A stretch of 64,000 nt of DNA. It comes from DASUNQ01 sp044866775 (GTDB lineage: Bacteria > Acidobacteriota > Thermoanaerobaculia > Multivoradales > UBA5704). A program made the position numbers and the translations under genes. The first letter of the stretch is position 1, and every line of letters starts with the position of its first letter. A model generated the notes under the pieces. The model was not told the origin of the DNA, did not search any database, and saw only the letters and a list, made by a program, of their open reading frames with translations. Positions 1 through 8,658 of this stretch are shown in pieces. The stretch spans positions 1-64,000 of the forward strand of contig JBIOUG010000136.1 of the NCBI GenBank assembly GCA_044866775.1. The letters are read 5' to 3'.

Positions 1-112
1 TTGCCGTATAGGCGCCCGCCGCGCCGTTTCTTGCTCAACCTTCAGCTTGGGTCCTTCCCGAACGCGACCGCGGGCCCGCCAGCCCTCGTGGTGCTGCGCC
101 TCGCCCTGGCGA

Positions 113-412
113 TCAGCTCACCTTGAGCAGAGGCCTGGGGAGTTCCTCCATCCGTCTAACCGCGCGGTAAAGATCCACCGCTTTCTGGGCATTGAGCCAG
201 AACTCGGGCGTGGTCCGGAAGGTGGCGCCGAGCTTGAGCGCCATCTCGGCGGTGACCGACGTGCGGCCGTTCACGATGCGGTTGACGACCTTGACGTCGC
301 AGCCCAAATGGTCCGCCACCTGCTTCTGGGTCATTCCCAGAGGGATCAGGAACTCCTCGCGGAGAATCTCTCCCGGGCCGGTCGGCTCCCTGCGCTTGAT
401 CATGGTCCTCAT
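113..412 (-). CDS. higA: HigA-family antitoxin (HTH)
   Basis: A 99-aa helix-turn-helix protein of the HigA/VapI type, the DNA-binding antitoxin of a type II toxin-antitoxin pair. The N-terminal GEILREEFLIPLGMTQKQVA and the following NRIVNGRTSVTAEMALKLG are the typical HTH core, and TTPEFWLNAQ is a hallmark of the family. It follows the toxin gene by 9 bp on the same strand, the toxin-first order of higBA. ATG at 412 is used; an in-frame ATG three codons later is an alternative. It probably represses its own promoter at 721-760. Family recognised from sequence; activity inferred. Confidence 0.9.
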   Translation of the reverse strand: MRTMIKRREPTGPGEILREEFLIPLGMTQKQVADHLGCDVKVVNRIVNGRTSVTAEMALKLGATFRTTPEFWLNAQKAVDLYRAVRRMEELPRPLLKVS

Positions 413-421
413 GGTGCCGCC

Positions 422-712
422 TCAGTGGTAGTCGCGAATGTCGACGTCGGCAGGGCCGGAGTCCGTCCAGCGGAAGACCACGCGCCACTGGTCGTTGATC
501 CGGATGCTGTGGAACCCCGTCAGGTTCCCTCTCAGGGCCTCCAGCCGATTGCCCGGGGGCGACGCCAGATCAGCCAAAACCGTCGCGTAATCCAGCATGT
601 CCAGCTTCCTGACAGCGACCCTCGCCACGTTCGCCCAACCGGCGCCCTTGGGGAGCCGGCCCTCGCGGAAGAACCGCTGCACGGCGGGGTTGGCGAAGCC
701 TCGGATCGCCAC
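422..712 (-). CDS. higB: HigB/RelE-type toxin
   Basis: A 96-aa basic protein of the RelE/ParE superfamily, predicted ribosome-dependent mRNA interferase. Recognisable blocks are FANPAVQRFF near the N-terminus, LASPPGNRLEAL in the middle and the C-terminal IRINDQWRVVFRW followed by DVDIRDYH, the usual HigB ending. The start is GTG, only 8 bp downstream of a good -10 box, so the transcript may be leaderless. First gene of the higBA operon; the antitoxin gene lies immediately downstream. Confidence 0.9.
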   Translation of the reverse strand: MAIRGFANPAVQRFFREGRLPKGAGWANVARVAVRKLDMLDYATVLADLASPPGNRLEALRGNLTGFHSIRINDQWRVVFRWTDSGPADVDIRDYH

Positions 713-720
713 GCCGGCGC

Positions 721-760
721 AATATACCTGGGTACGGTATACTGCGTCAAGGTATACTGC
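721..760 (-). promoter_or_regulatory. higBA promoter with direct-repeat operator
   Basis: Read on the minus strand: TTGACG (745-750), an 18-bp spacer, then TATATT (721-726), ending 8 bp before the GTG of higB. Two exact direct repeats GCAGTATACC lie at 751-760 and 736-745, flanking and overlapping the -35 box, 15 bp apart. This is a plausible operator for the HigA antitoxin; function is inferred. Confidence 0.65.
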
Positions 761-826
761 TTCCGCGACATTCTTGCTCCGAGGCCCCTGGGGGCGGACT
801 CGGGGTGAAGGCGAGGGCCGCGAGGC

Positions 827-3800
827 CTACAGCTTCTCGATTGGCACCACCGTCGCCAGCTCGCGGAAGCGGCACAGCCCGTTCGCCCAGCGCATCTGCT
901 CGGGGGTCCGGCAGTCGGGTTCGAAGAGACGCGGGCTGGCGACGACGATCGCGGCGCAGCGGGCGCGGCTGGTGGCGACGTTGAAGCGGTGCGGGTCGTA
1001 GAGGAAGGCCATACCGCGCGGCGCGTCCTCGGGCGACGAGCTGGTGCAGGAGTAGATCACTACCGGCGCTTCCTGGCCCTGGAACTTGTCGACGGTGCCG
1101 ACGCGCTCGACGCCCAGCTCGCGCAGGCGCTGGCGCAGGGCGGCGACCTGGGCGTTGTAGGGTGCCACGACGAGGACGCCCTCGGGCCTCAGCGGCAGCT
1201 CGCCCTTCTCTCGGTCGACCCAACGGGCGCCGTTCTGCAGCAGCCGCCGCACCACGAGCGCAACCGCTTCGACCTCCTCGCGGGCGCTGGCCTGGTTACC
1301 CTCGTGGGGCGCCTCCACCAGGAACAGGCCGCTGCCCAGGAACGGCGCCGTGCCCCGGAGCTCCTGCCGCTCGAGGCCGTCCACGGGCAGAAGGCGCTCC
1401 CGGTGCTCGTAGTAGACCTGGGAGGTGAAGGCGCACAGCTCCGGGTGCAGGCGCCAGGTGCGGTCGAGGAAGAGACCCTGGTCGTCGGCCAGGGTCGCGC
1501 GCTCGGCGCCGAGCACGTGGACCAGGGCGGCGACGTCGGTGCCCTCGGGGTGGGCGCCGCGCCGCGGCTGCTCGAGCTGCTGCGGGTCGCCGAGCAGGAC
1601 GAGATTGCGCGCGGCGCGCGCCGCAGCGAGCGCCTGTGCGAGCGCCATCTGGCCCGCCTCGTCGACGAACAGGTAGTCGAGGCTGCCGGCGAGGTCGTCG
1701 CGGGCCCAGAGCCAGGCGGTGCCGCCGACCACCGCGCCGCGCCCTACGGCATCCACCGCCGCTTGGTTGTCCTTCACGTACAGCACGCCGGCTACCGAGC
1801 CGCCATCGTCCTTGTGCACCAGCTCCAAGGTGACCCGCGCTTCCGCCGCCGCGCGCGTGATCTCCGCCAGCAGGTTGTCGATCACCTTGTGGCTCACGGC
1901 GGTGATCCCGACCCTCTTCCCCTCGCGCGCCAGCGCGACGATGGCGCGCGCGCCGGTGTATGTCTTGCCGGAACCCGGCGGTCCCTGGATCGGCAGCACG
2001 CCGCCATCCAGCTCCCGGCAGAGGCGGACCGCCGCGGACAGCAGCTCCTCGCCCCCTCGCCGGAGCGGCCCGCCGGTCTCCTCCCGCCGCCGCGGCGGGC
2101 GCCGCAGCAGCAGATCGCGGGCGGCGCGGGAGGGGCCGGCGCCGTCGGGACCCCGCTCGGCCACCTGCTGACCGAGCGCCAGCAGGGCCGCCTCCTGGAC
2201 CTCGCCTTTGACCACCTGGTCTCGAAACACCGACCGCGGCCGCAGCGCCGTCGTGCGCGCGCTGTGTCGGAGGTCGATGGTTCCCGCGGCGAGGTCGAGG
2301 GCGATCACCTCGCCAAAGCTTCCGCCCTCGGGGTCGTCGCTCGCCGGCGCCCGCACGCCGTCTCCGGGATCGAGCGCCGTCTCCTGCGGCGGGAAGCGAT
2401 AACGCACCATGGAGCAGCGTTGCCTGCCCTCGCGCGGCAGCTCTCTCACGAGCTCGAGCCCCGCGACCGCCTCTCGCTCCTCGTAGAGCTCCTCCTCGCC
2501 CAGCTCCCACAGGCGATAGTGCTCCCACCAGGCGCACTTCTCCTCGCGCAGAAAGTAGCCGAGCATCTGACCCAGCAGCCAGCGGGCATGCTCGTCTTCC
2601 GTGCGCGGCTCGCCGACTCCGGGCAGGCCGGCGAGCAGCGGTTCGGCGACCTTGCGGATGGCGCTCTCTCGGAGCGAGACCTTCTCGCTGGGCTCCGCCT
2701 CCGCAGCCGGCGGACGCGGCACCGGGTCGCCCCGCGCCAGTAGCTCCGCGCGCCGCGCCTCGAGCCAGTCGCGCAACGCGGCGGCGGACCAACAGTCGTC
2801 CTCGTTGTAGGCGAGCACGGTGGCCTGGTCGGCCTGCTCGATCACCTCCGGCGCCCGCAGCTCCAGCGCCAGCTCCACCGCTTGCCGCGCGCGCGCCGCG
2901 TCGCGCAGCGCCTGGCAGCGCGCGAAGCCGGTGACCGCCTCCAGCTCCTTGAGCCCGTACCGCTCGACGCCGGCGCGTACGCCCTCGCGCAGCACGGCGT
3001 GCAGGTCCACCAGGCGCTCGCCGCGCAGCAGGCGGTCAAGGTCGGCGGCGCCGACGGCATAGCGCCCCACCAGGCGCTTGAGCGCCGACGGCTCGTAGGC
3101 GCCGAAGTGGTAGACGTGAAGATCCGGGAACCGGCGCCAGCGCTCGCTGACGAAGTCGAGGCAGGCCTCGAGCGCCGCCTTCTCTGCGGCCGGGTCGGCC
3201 ACCCAGCGTGCGGCGTAGTGCCGCTCCTCGCCGACGCGCCACGCCCAGCCGAAGAGGTACTCCAGCCCGCCGCCGGGCACGAAGGGGTCGCCCTCGAGGT
3301 CAAGGAAGACGTCCCCGGGCGAAGGCTCCGGCAGGCGGCAGAGGCCGCGCAGCGCCTCGACTGGCAGCAGCTCCCACGGCGGGCTGGGCACCGCCCGCGC
3401 CGCGAGCTGGAGGCGGGCCTGCTGCCCGAGTCGGCGAAAGACCTCCGTACTCCCCCGCGCCGGCGCCTCCGGCAGCTCCCCGTCCGCCTCGGCGAGCGCC
3501 GCCAGGGTGCGCAGGTTCTGGCGCTGCAGCTCGCGGACGTGCAGGGTGCGGATGCCCGCCACCAGACAGAGGTGGTCGTCGTCCCGCCGCCGTTTGCCGC
3601 AGAGCGCCCAGAAGCGGCACACGTCGCAATGGGGCACCGGGTCCGGGTAGGTCTCCGGCGGCGGCATTGCGTCCACCGCCGCGAGCGCCCGGTCACGCAC
3701 CAAGCGGAAGTAGGCGGCGAAGTCCGCCGTGCGATAGGTCTCGTGCGCCGCCGGAGTCACCACGTGCACCTGCCTGGGGGACTCTGCCTGGAGGGCGGCG

Positions 3801-4252
3801 AGCAGCTCGGCGTAGGTGCAGAGCTGGAGGATCGTGCCTGCTCGCGTATCCCGCGCGAGCTTCGTATCCACCGGCTCGTACGAGAACGGCCCGAGCGCGG
3901 AGCCGGTCTCGATGCGCAGCAGCACGTCGGCGCGCCCCCGGAAGCGACCTGCCGTGAGCGGCGCCTGGACGATCGCCCCATGCCCCGCCGCCATCGCCTC
4001 GCGCGTGGCCGCCGGATCGGCCGTGCCCCTCAGGTCGACGACCGACCGCCCCTCCACCCGTAGTCTCTCGACGAACGCCCGCTCGTGCGCACGGCCTCGT
4101 TCCCTCATGGCCTCCAGAGCCGGGTCGACCGGCAGCCGCACCCGCAAGCGGCCCTCGGCGAGCGCCCGGTCGAGCTGCGTCAGGTGGCGGCAAGCCAGGT
4201 GGCCGGCGAGATCGGAGGGGCTGAGGTCGAGGATGGCGGCTTCGTGGTGCAT
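827..4252 (-). CDS. RecB-like nuclease (TM0106/COG2251) fused to SF1 helicase
   Basis: A protein of about 1141 aa. The N-terminal part has a PD-(D/E)XK-like core (GRADVLL near residue 107, PVDTKLA near 128) and a CDVCRFWALC cysteine cluster near 207 that resembles the Fe-S site of Cas4/AddB nucleases. A RNase H-like exonuclease region follows (DVFLDLEGDPF near 316, YNEDDCWSA). The C-terminal half is a DNA2/NAM7-type SF1 helicase: Walker A GPPGSGKT near 760, FVDEAGQ near 862, GDPQQLEQP near 888, DKFQGQE near 1057 and ATSRAR. Such nuclease-helicase fusions are known, but their roles in repair or defence are poorly defined. An in-frame ATG at 4285 would add 11 residues. It lies between two toxin-antitoxin modules. 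Confidence 0.88.
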   Translation of the reverse strand: MHHEAAILDLSPSDLAGHLACRHLTQLDRALAEGRLRVRLPVDPALEAMRERGRAHERAFVERLRVEGRSVVDLRGTADPAATREAMAAGHGAIVQAPLTAGRFRGRADVLLRIETGSALGPFSYEPVDTKLARDTRAGTILQLCTYAELLAALQAESPRQVHVVTPAAHETYRTADFAAYFRLVRDRALAAVDAMPPPETYPDPVPHCDVCRFWALCGKRRRDDDHLCLVAGIRTLHVRELQRQNLRTLAALAEADGELPEAPARGSTEVFRRLGQQARLQLAARAVPSPPWELLPVEALRGLCRLPEPSPGDVFLDLEGDPFVPGGGLEYLFGWAWRVGEERHYAARWVADPAAEKAALEACLDFVSERWRRFPDLHVYHFGAYEPSALKRLVGRYAVGAADLDRLLRGERLVDLHAVLREGVRAGVERYGLKELEAVTGFARCQALRDAARARQAVELALELRAPEVIEQADQATVLAYNEDDCWSAAALRDWLEARRAELLARGDPVPRPPAAEAEPSEKVSLRESAIRKVAEPLLAGLPGVGEPRTEDEHARWLLGQMLGYFLREEKCAWWEHYRLWELGEEELYEEREAVAGLELVRELPREGRQRCSMVRYRFPPQETALDPGDGVRAPASDDPEGGSFGEVIALDLAAGTIDLRHSARTTALRPRSVFRDQVVKGEVQEAALLALGQQVAERGPDGAGPSRAARDLLLRRPPRRREETGGPLRRGGEELLSAAVRLCRELDGGVLPIQGPPGSGKTYTGARAIVALAREGKRVGITAVSHKVIDNLLAEITRAAAEARVTLELVHKDDGGSVAGVLYVKDNQAAVDAVGRGAVVGGTAWLWARDDLAGSLDYLFVDEAGQMALAQALAAARAARNLVLLGDPQQLEQPRRGAHPEGTDVAALVHVLGAERATLADDQGLFLDRTWRLHPELCAFTSQVYYEHRERLLPVDGLERQELRGTAPFLGSGLFLVEAPHEGNQASAREEVEAVALVVRRLLQNGARWVDREKGELPLRPEGVLVVAPYNAQVAALRQRLRELGVERVGTVDKFQGQEAPVVIYSCTSSSPEDAPRGMAFLYDPHRFNVATSRARCAAIVVASPRLFEPDCRTPEQMRWANGLCRFRELATVVPIEKL

Positions 4253-4449
4253 GAGCTGAGTGGAGGAGCGTACTCCTTGACGCATCGATGGTCTCGCGGG
4301 GCCTTGCCCCCGCGCCAGTGAGCGCTCCTTCCGGAGAGGTTGACACGGTCCACGGCCGGAGGATTAGTCGGCCGCCGCGGCGTGAGTCCCCGCTGGCCCT
4401 TTTTTCGGAGGGCACGAGAGGCGGGTCACGGGCGACGGACTTTGGTAGC

Positions 4450-4463
4450 GATAATGATATCAT
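4450..4463 (+). promoter_or_regulatory. Possible hicAB promoter/operator palindrome
   Basis: GATAAT at 4450-4455 resembles a -10 box and overlaps the perfect 10-bp palindrome ATGATATCAT (4454-4463), seven bases before the hicA GTG. It stands out as AT-rich in a GC-rich region. HicB antitoxins usually bind such dyads; no convincing -35 box was found. Confidence 0.4.
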
Positions 4464-4469
4464 CCGCGA

Positions 4470-4727
4470 GTGAGCCGGAAGGGCCGGATCGAGGCACTCG
4501 TCACCCGGCTGGCGAAGGCCCCGCAGACGGTCACCTTCGCGGAGATCCGTGATGTCTGCGACTTCTTCTTCACCTTCGATCGCCAGGAGGGGAGTCATCG
4601 GATCTACAAGACGGGGGTGCCGGAACGTGCCATCGTCAACATTCAGCCGTGCGGCAAGATGGCGAAGCCGTACCAGTGCAGGCAGGTGGCTGCCGCGGTG
4701 AAGGCCAAGCTCAAGGGAGGTCAGTAG
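4470..4727 (+). CDS. hicA: HicA-family mRNA interferase toxin
   Basis: An 85-aa protein with the compact dsRBD-like HicA fold. The segment EGSHRIYKTG contains the conserved histidine (G-S-H) required for RNA cleavage in the family, and the basic C-terminus VKAKLKGGQ is typical. GTG start at 4470; the stop codon abuts the hicB ATG, so the pair is co-transcribed and probably translationally coupled. Family assignment is clear; toxicity is inferred. Confidence 0.9.
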   Translation: MSRKGRIEALVTRLAKAPQTVTFAEIRDVCDFFFTFDRQEGSHRIYKTGVPERAIVNIQPCGKMAKPYQCRQVAAAVKAKLKGGQ

Positions 4728-5183
4728 ATGGAAGTTTGGGAGCAGTATACGTATCGCGTCTTCTGGTCGCCCGAGGACGAGGAGTACGTGGCGCTCTGCG
4801 CCGAGATTCCCGGGCTGAGCTCGATCGAGCCCGACTCGGATGAGGCGCTCCACGGCATCCGGAGGCTCGCGCGAGCCGCGGTGGGAATCTTCCGCCGTGA
4901 CGGCGACCCCGTGCCGGAGCCGCTCTCGGCGCGGCGCTACAGCGGGACCTTCATGGTGCGTGTGCCGCCGGAGGTGCACCGCAACCTGGTGCTCGAGGCG
5001 ACGGAACAGCAGGTGTCGCTCAACCGGCTGGTGAGCGCGAAGCTCTCGGGGCCGGCAGCTCGAGCCAAGACGGTCGCGGGCTCCGCGCTCACGCAGAAGA
5101 AATCCCGCCGTGGCGCGGCTCCTGCCGAGAGACATGGCGCCCGTCGGAAAGAGACGCGGCGCTCGGCCCGACGCGACGGCTGA
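4728..5183 (+). CDS. hicB: HicB-family antitoxin
   Basis: A 151-aa protein. The N-terminal 60 residues form the HicB partial RNase H-like domain (YRVFWSPEDEEYVALCAEIPG, split here as YRVFWSPEDEEY then VALCAEIPG). From about residue 75, SGTFMVRVPPEVHRNLVLEA and VSLNRLVSAKL form a ribbon-helix-helix DNA-binding domain. The last 40 residues are basic and low in complexity. It neutralises HicA and likely autoregulates through the palindrome upstream of hicA. Starts directly after the hicA stop. Confidence 0.9.
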   Translation: MEVWEQYTYRVFWSPEDEEYVALCAEIPGLSSIEPDSDEALHGIRRLARAAVGIFRRDGDPVPEPLSARRYSGTFMVRVPPEVHRNLVLEATEQQVSLNRLVSAKLSGPAARAKTVAGSALTQKKSRRGAAPAERHGARRKETRRSARRDG

Positions 5184-5337
5184 CGGCTCCTGAGCTGGTG
5201 CGGTGGCCAGAAAGCCTCGCGAAGGCGTCAGGGGTGGGTTGGCAAGTCGCAGGGGTAGCTACTCGGACAGCAGCGGTGGCTTGGCTGGCTGTAGGGGTGG
5301 CTGCTCGGATCGTAGGGGGATTCCCGGCCATCAGCAG

Positions 5338-5400
5338 TCCATGCGGTCGTCCCGAGTCTCCATGCGGTCGTCCCGGGTCGCCATGCAGCCATCCCGAGCT
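5338..5400. repeat. Three tandem 21-bp repeats in a geneless stretch
   Basis: Three consecutive 21-bp units (5338-5358, 5359-5379, 5380-5400) share the core CATGCGGTCGTCCCG; the third is diverged. They sit in the 5184-5529 interval, which has no convincing gene. An older imperfect duplication with the core AGGGGTRGCTRCTCGGA lies upstream, roughly 5248-5315. Open frames here translate to low-complexity Arg/Ser/Gly peptides and are not called. Confidence 0.7.
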
Positions 5401-5529
5401 TTCCCGCGGCCCTCCCAGGCCTCCGGGCACCGCCACAGGGCCTCCAGCCCCCCACCACCTGCTGCCCTGCGGTCGCCACCGAACCCGTTGCGGCCACAAC
5501 CGGCGTAACCGCATCGCCGGCAAGCCGCC

Positions 5530-6249
5530 CTACGGCTCCCCGGTCGTCTCCACCACCGGCGGCAGCGGCCCCTGCGGCTCCTCCAGGAACCGCGAGACGT
5601 CGGCTTCGCGCCGCAGGCCTTCGGTCCAGGTCTCGATCTCCTCGTTGAGCTTCTGCTGGCGCCGGAGCTCGCGGATGTCTTCGCGGACCTCGGCGATCGG
5701 CGGGACGCGGGCGCCCTGGCGCTGCATCTCGGGCACCAGGACCTGGTCGTAGTACTGCTGGATGTCGTCGAGGGTGATGAAGACGCGGACCGCCAGACGC
5801 TCGTTGATGTAGTCGAGGACGGCGAGCTGGCGGGCGACGAGCTGGCGCAGGCTCTCGAGGTCGAGGTCGACGGCGGCGAGCTGGCGCTGGAACTCCTCCT
5901 CGCTCGCGAAGCGGGAGCGGATCTCGGCGACGCTGCGGTCGACGCGCTCGACCTCCACCTGGCCGAGGCCGAAGCGGTCGATCTCGTGGGTGCGGAGGCG
6001 GTTGTCGATGAGCCGGTCGAGGACGCGGCGGCGGAATGCGTCGTCGCTCTCGCCGGGCTCGCGCTCGACGATCTTGAGCGCGATCAGGCGCTCGAGGTCG
6101 GAGGCGAGGATCGGGTCCTCGTCGACGACGGCGACGATGCGGTCGCGGAGGGTGTAGGGCTCGGTCTGGGAGGCGGCCGCCGCGGCGCCAAGAATCCAAA
6201 AGGCGGCGGCCAGGGCTACCGGCGTCGCCAGGCGGTCCATCACCCGCAT
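5530..6249 (-). CDS. SurA N-terminal-like periplasmic chaperone
   Basis: A 239-aa exported protein. A signal peptide (hydrophobic ALAAAFWILGAAAAAS) is followed by RIVAVVDEDPILASDLERL, the start of SurA/PpiC-type chaperone domains. The remainder is helical and charged, with conserved phrases LIDNRLRTHEIDRFG and LAVRVFITLDDIQQYYDQV. No parvulin PPIase domain follows, so it is a chaperone-type member rather than a full SurA. ATG 6249 is chosen; ATG 6240 is possible. Divergently transcribed from the NAD synthetase pair, with only about 16 bp between start codons. Confidence 0.8.
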   Translation of the reverse strand: MRVMDRLATPVALAAAFWILGAAAAASQTEPYTLRDRIVAVVDEDPILASDLERLIALKIVEREPGESDDAFRRRVLDRLIDNRLRTHEIDRFGLGQVEVERVDRSVAEIRSRFASEEEFQRQLAAVDLDLESLRQLVARQLAVLDYINERLAVRVFITLDDIQQYYDQVLVPEMQRQGARVPPIAEVREDIRELRRQQKLNEEIETWTEGLRREADVSRFLEEPQGPLPPVVETTGEP

Positions 6250-6265
6250 GCTAGCATCCTGCCCG

Positions 6266-7102
6266 ATGGCGGACACCAGCGGAGCGCTGCGCGTCGGCCT
6301 GGCCCAGGTGGACTCCCGACTGGGCGATCTGGACGAGAACCTGGAGCGCCATCTCGCCCGCATCGCGGAGGCCCGCGACGCCGGCGTCGACCTGCTGGTC
6401 TTCCCCGAGCTGTCGCTCACCGGCTATCGCCTCCTCCACCTGACGCCGCGCGTCGCCCTGCGGCCGCACGGCGCGCCGCAGCTCGCGCGCTTGGCCGAAG
6501 CGGCCGGCGGCATGACGCTCGTCGTCGGCATGGTCGAGGAGGACGAGCTGGGGAGCCTTCACAACAGCGCCGTCGTGCTGCAGGGCGGGGCGATCGCGCA
6601 CATCCACCGCAAGGTCTATCTGCCGACCTACGGCATCTTCCAGGAGGAGCGCTTCTTCGGCCGCGGCCGGCGGCTGGGCCTGGTGGCGATCGCCGGCAGC
6701 CACATGGGGGTGCTCATCTGCGAGGACCTCTGGCACCCGGAGCTGGCGCGCCGGCTCGCCGTGGGCGGGGCGAAGCTCCTGGTCGTCCCCTCGGCGAGCC
6801 CGGGGCGGATCGGCCCCGGCCCGGTGCCCGAGTCCTCCGACACCTGGGAGGTCCTGACCCGCGCCGCCGCGCTCTACAACACCTGCTGGGTGGTCTATTG
6901 CAACCGCGTCGGCTGGGAGGAGGGGTCGTTCTACTCCGGCGGCAGCCACGTGGTGCGGCCCGGCGGCGAGGTGATGGCGCGCGCGCCGTACGTCGACGAG
7001 CACCTGCTGATGGCCGACCTCGACCTGCGCGAGGCCGACCGCCTGCGCTGGCGGCTGCCGCTGCTCGAGGACGAGCGGAGCGACGTCGAGGGGCCGGCGT
7101 GA
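6266..7102 (+). CDS. Nitrilase-family glutaminase subunit of NAD synthetase
   Basis: A 278-aa carbon-nitrogen hydrolase with the Glu-Lys-Cys triad: FPELSLTGY (Glu near 48), HRKVYLPTYG (Lys near 115) and LICEDLWHPE (Cys near 151). Its GTGA overlap with nadE indicates that it supplies ammonia from glutamine to the synthetase. In many bacteria these two activities are one fused NadE; here they are separate genes. ATG 6266 was preferred to 6248 because homology begins at ALRVGLAQVDSRLGD. Confidence 0.85.
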   Translation: MADTSGALRVGLAQVDSRLGDLDENLERHLARIAEARDAGVDLLVFPELSLTGYRLLHLTPRVALRPHGAPQLARLAEAAGGMTLVVGMVEEDELGSLHNSAVVLQGGAIAHIHRKVYLPTYGIFQEERFFGRGRRLGLVAIAGSHMGVLICEDLWHPELARRLAVGGAKLLVVPSASPGRIGPGPVPESSDTWEVLTRAAALYNTCWVVYCNRVGWEEGSFYSGGSHVVRPGGEVMARAPYVDEHLLMADLDLREADRLRWRLPLLEDERSDVEGPA

Positions 7103-7932
7103 TCCGGCGCGAGGACGTGGCGGCGCGGCTGGTGCTCAACGCGCCGCTGGCGACGGCGGTCCTGACCGGCTTCATCCGCGACGCCGTCGAGGGCGCGCGC
7201 GCCGAGGGCGTCGTCGTCGGGCTCTCGGGCGGCGTCGACTCGGCGCTCGCCGCCGCGCTCGCCGCCCGCGCGCTCGGGCGCGAGCGGGTGCACGCCTTCC
7301 TCCTCCCGTATCGCACCTCGACCGCCAGCTCGGCCGAGGACGCGCGCCAGGTCGCCGAGCAGCTCGCGCTGCCCCACCGCACCTTCGACATCTCGCCCAT
7401 GGTCGACGCCTACTTCGAGCAGGCCGGCCCCGCCGACCGCGTGCGCCTGGGCAACAAGATGGCGCGCGAGCGGATGGCGATCCTCTTCGACCAGGCCAAG
7501 GCGCTCCGGTGCCTGGTGCTCGGCACCTCGAACAAGACCGAGATCCTGCTCGGCTACTCGACCGTCTTCGGTGACAACGCGAGCTCGCTCAACCCGCTCG
7601 GCGACCTCTACAAGCAGCAGGTCTGGCAGCTCGCGCGGCACCTCGAGCTGCCCGAGATCGTCGTCGGCAAGGCCCCCTCGGCCGACCTCTGGCCGGGGCA
7701 GACCGACGAGGGCGATCTCGGGTGCGATTACAACACCGCCGACGAGGTGCTCTACCTGCTCTTCGACGTCGGGTTGATGCCGGAGGAGGTCGTGGCGCGC
7801 GGCTACGACGAGACGTGCGTGCGGCACCTCGTCAACCTCGAGCGCCAGAACCGCTACAAGCGGCGGCTGATGCTGATCGCGCGGCTGTCGGGGAGCGCGA
7901 TCAACCTGGATCAAGAGATTCCCAGAGACTGA
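7099..7932 (+). CDS. nadE: NAD+ synthase
   Basis: A 277-aa N-type ATP pyrophosphatase that amidates nicotinic acid adenine dinucleotide, the last step of NAD synthesis. The PP-loop VGLSGGVDSALAAAL is near residues 37-51; STVFGDNASSLNPLGDLYK and IVVGKAPSADLWPGQTDE are signature blocks. GTG start at 7099 overlaps the preceding stop in GTGA, implying translational coupling with the glutaminase subunit. Confidence 0.93.
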   Translation: MIRREDVAARLVLNAPLATAVLTGFIRDAVEGARAEGVVVGLSGGVDSALAAALAARALGRERVHAFLLPYRTSTASSAEDARQVAEQLALPHRTFDISPMVDAYFEQAGPADRVRLGNKMARERMAILFDQAKALRCLVLGTSNKTEILLGYSTVFGDNASSLNPLGDLYKQQVWQLARHLELPEIVVGKAPSADLWPGQTDEGDLGCDYNTADEVLYLLFDVGLMPEEVVARGYDETCVRHLVNLERQNRYKRRLMLIARLSGSAINLDQEIPRD

Positions 7933-7935
7933 GCG

Positions 7936-8658
7936 ATGGCCGGCACCCTGCTGGTCGTCGCCACGCCGATCGGCAACCTCGACGACCTCTCGCCGCGGGC
8001 GCGCGAGGCCTTCGAGCGCGCCGACCTGGTGGCCTGCGAAGACACCCGCCACACCGGGCGCCTGCTCGCGCAGCTCGGGATCAAGAAGCCGCTCGTCTCG
8101 CTCCACGAGCACAACGAGCGGCAGCGGCTGCCGCGGCTTCTCGGCGAGCTGGCCGCGGGGCGGACGATCGCGGTCGCGAGCGACGCCGGCACGCCGCTCC
8201 TCTCCGATCCCGGGTATCTGCTGGTGCGCGAGGCGGCGGCGCAGGGGGCGCGGGTCGAGGCGATTCCCGGCCCGTCGGCGGTGCTCGCGGCGCTCGTCGT
8301 CTCGGGTCTGCCGCCCTACCCCTTCACCTTCGCCGGCTTCCCGCCGCCCAAGCCGGGACGGCGGCGCGCTTTCTACCGCCGGCTCGCCGCGCTCGGGCAC
8401 ACGGTCGTGGTCTTCGAGTCGCCGCACCGCCTCCTCGCGAGCCTCGACGACGCGCTCGCCGAGCTGGGCGACCGCCCGGCGGCGGTCGGGCGCGAGCTGA
8501 CGAAGCTGCACGAGGAGGTGCTGCGGGGGCGGCTCGCGGACATCGCGGCCGCCCTACGCCGCCGACCGGCTCTCAGGGGGGAATACGTGGTGGTCGTCGG
8601 CGGCGAGGGCGGCCGGGAAGAGGAACGTTCAGTCGTGGCGGAAGCGGTGGAGACGTAG
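7936..8658 (+). CDS. rsmI: 16S rRNA (cytidine1402-2'-O)-methyltransferase RsmI
   Basis: A 240-aa member of the tetrapyrrole-methylase-like fold. LVVATPIGNLDDLSPRA, CEDTRHTGRLL, ASDAGTPLLSDPGYLL and AIPGPSAVLAAL are diagnostic of RsmI, which 2'-O-methylates C1402 in the ribosomal P site. It follows nadE by 3 bp and is probably in the same transcript. Its last 30 bp overlap the convergent small membrane-protein gene. Confidence 0.95.
   Translation: MAGTLLVVATPIGNLDDLSPRAREAFERADLVACEDTRHTGRLLAQLGIKKPLVSLHEHNERQRLPRLLGELAAGRTIAVASDAGTPLLSDPGYLLVREAAAQGARVEAIPGPSAVLAALVVSGLPPYPFTFAGFPPPKPGRRRAFYRRLAALGHTVVVFESPHRLLASLDDALAELGDRPAAVGRELTKLHEEVLRGRLADIAAALRRRPALRGEYVVVVGGEGGREEERSVVAEAVET

Noticed and set aside
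989..2743. Long plus-strand open frame of 584 codons
   Set aside because: It lies wholly antisense to the nuclease-helicase gene, shows no domain, and has the Arg/Gly/Ala bias of a shadow frame in GC-rich DNA.
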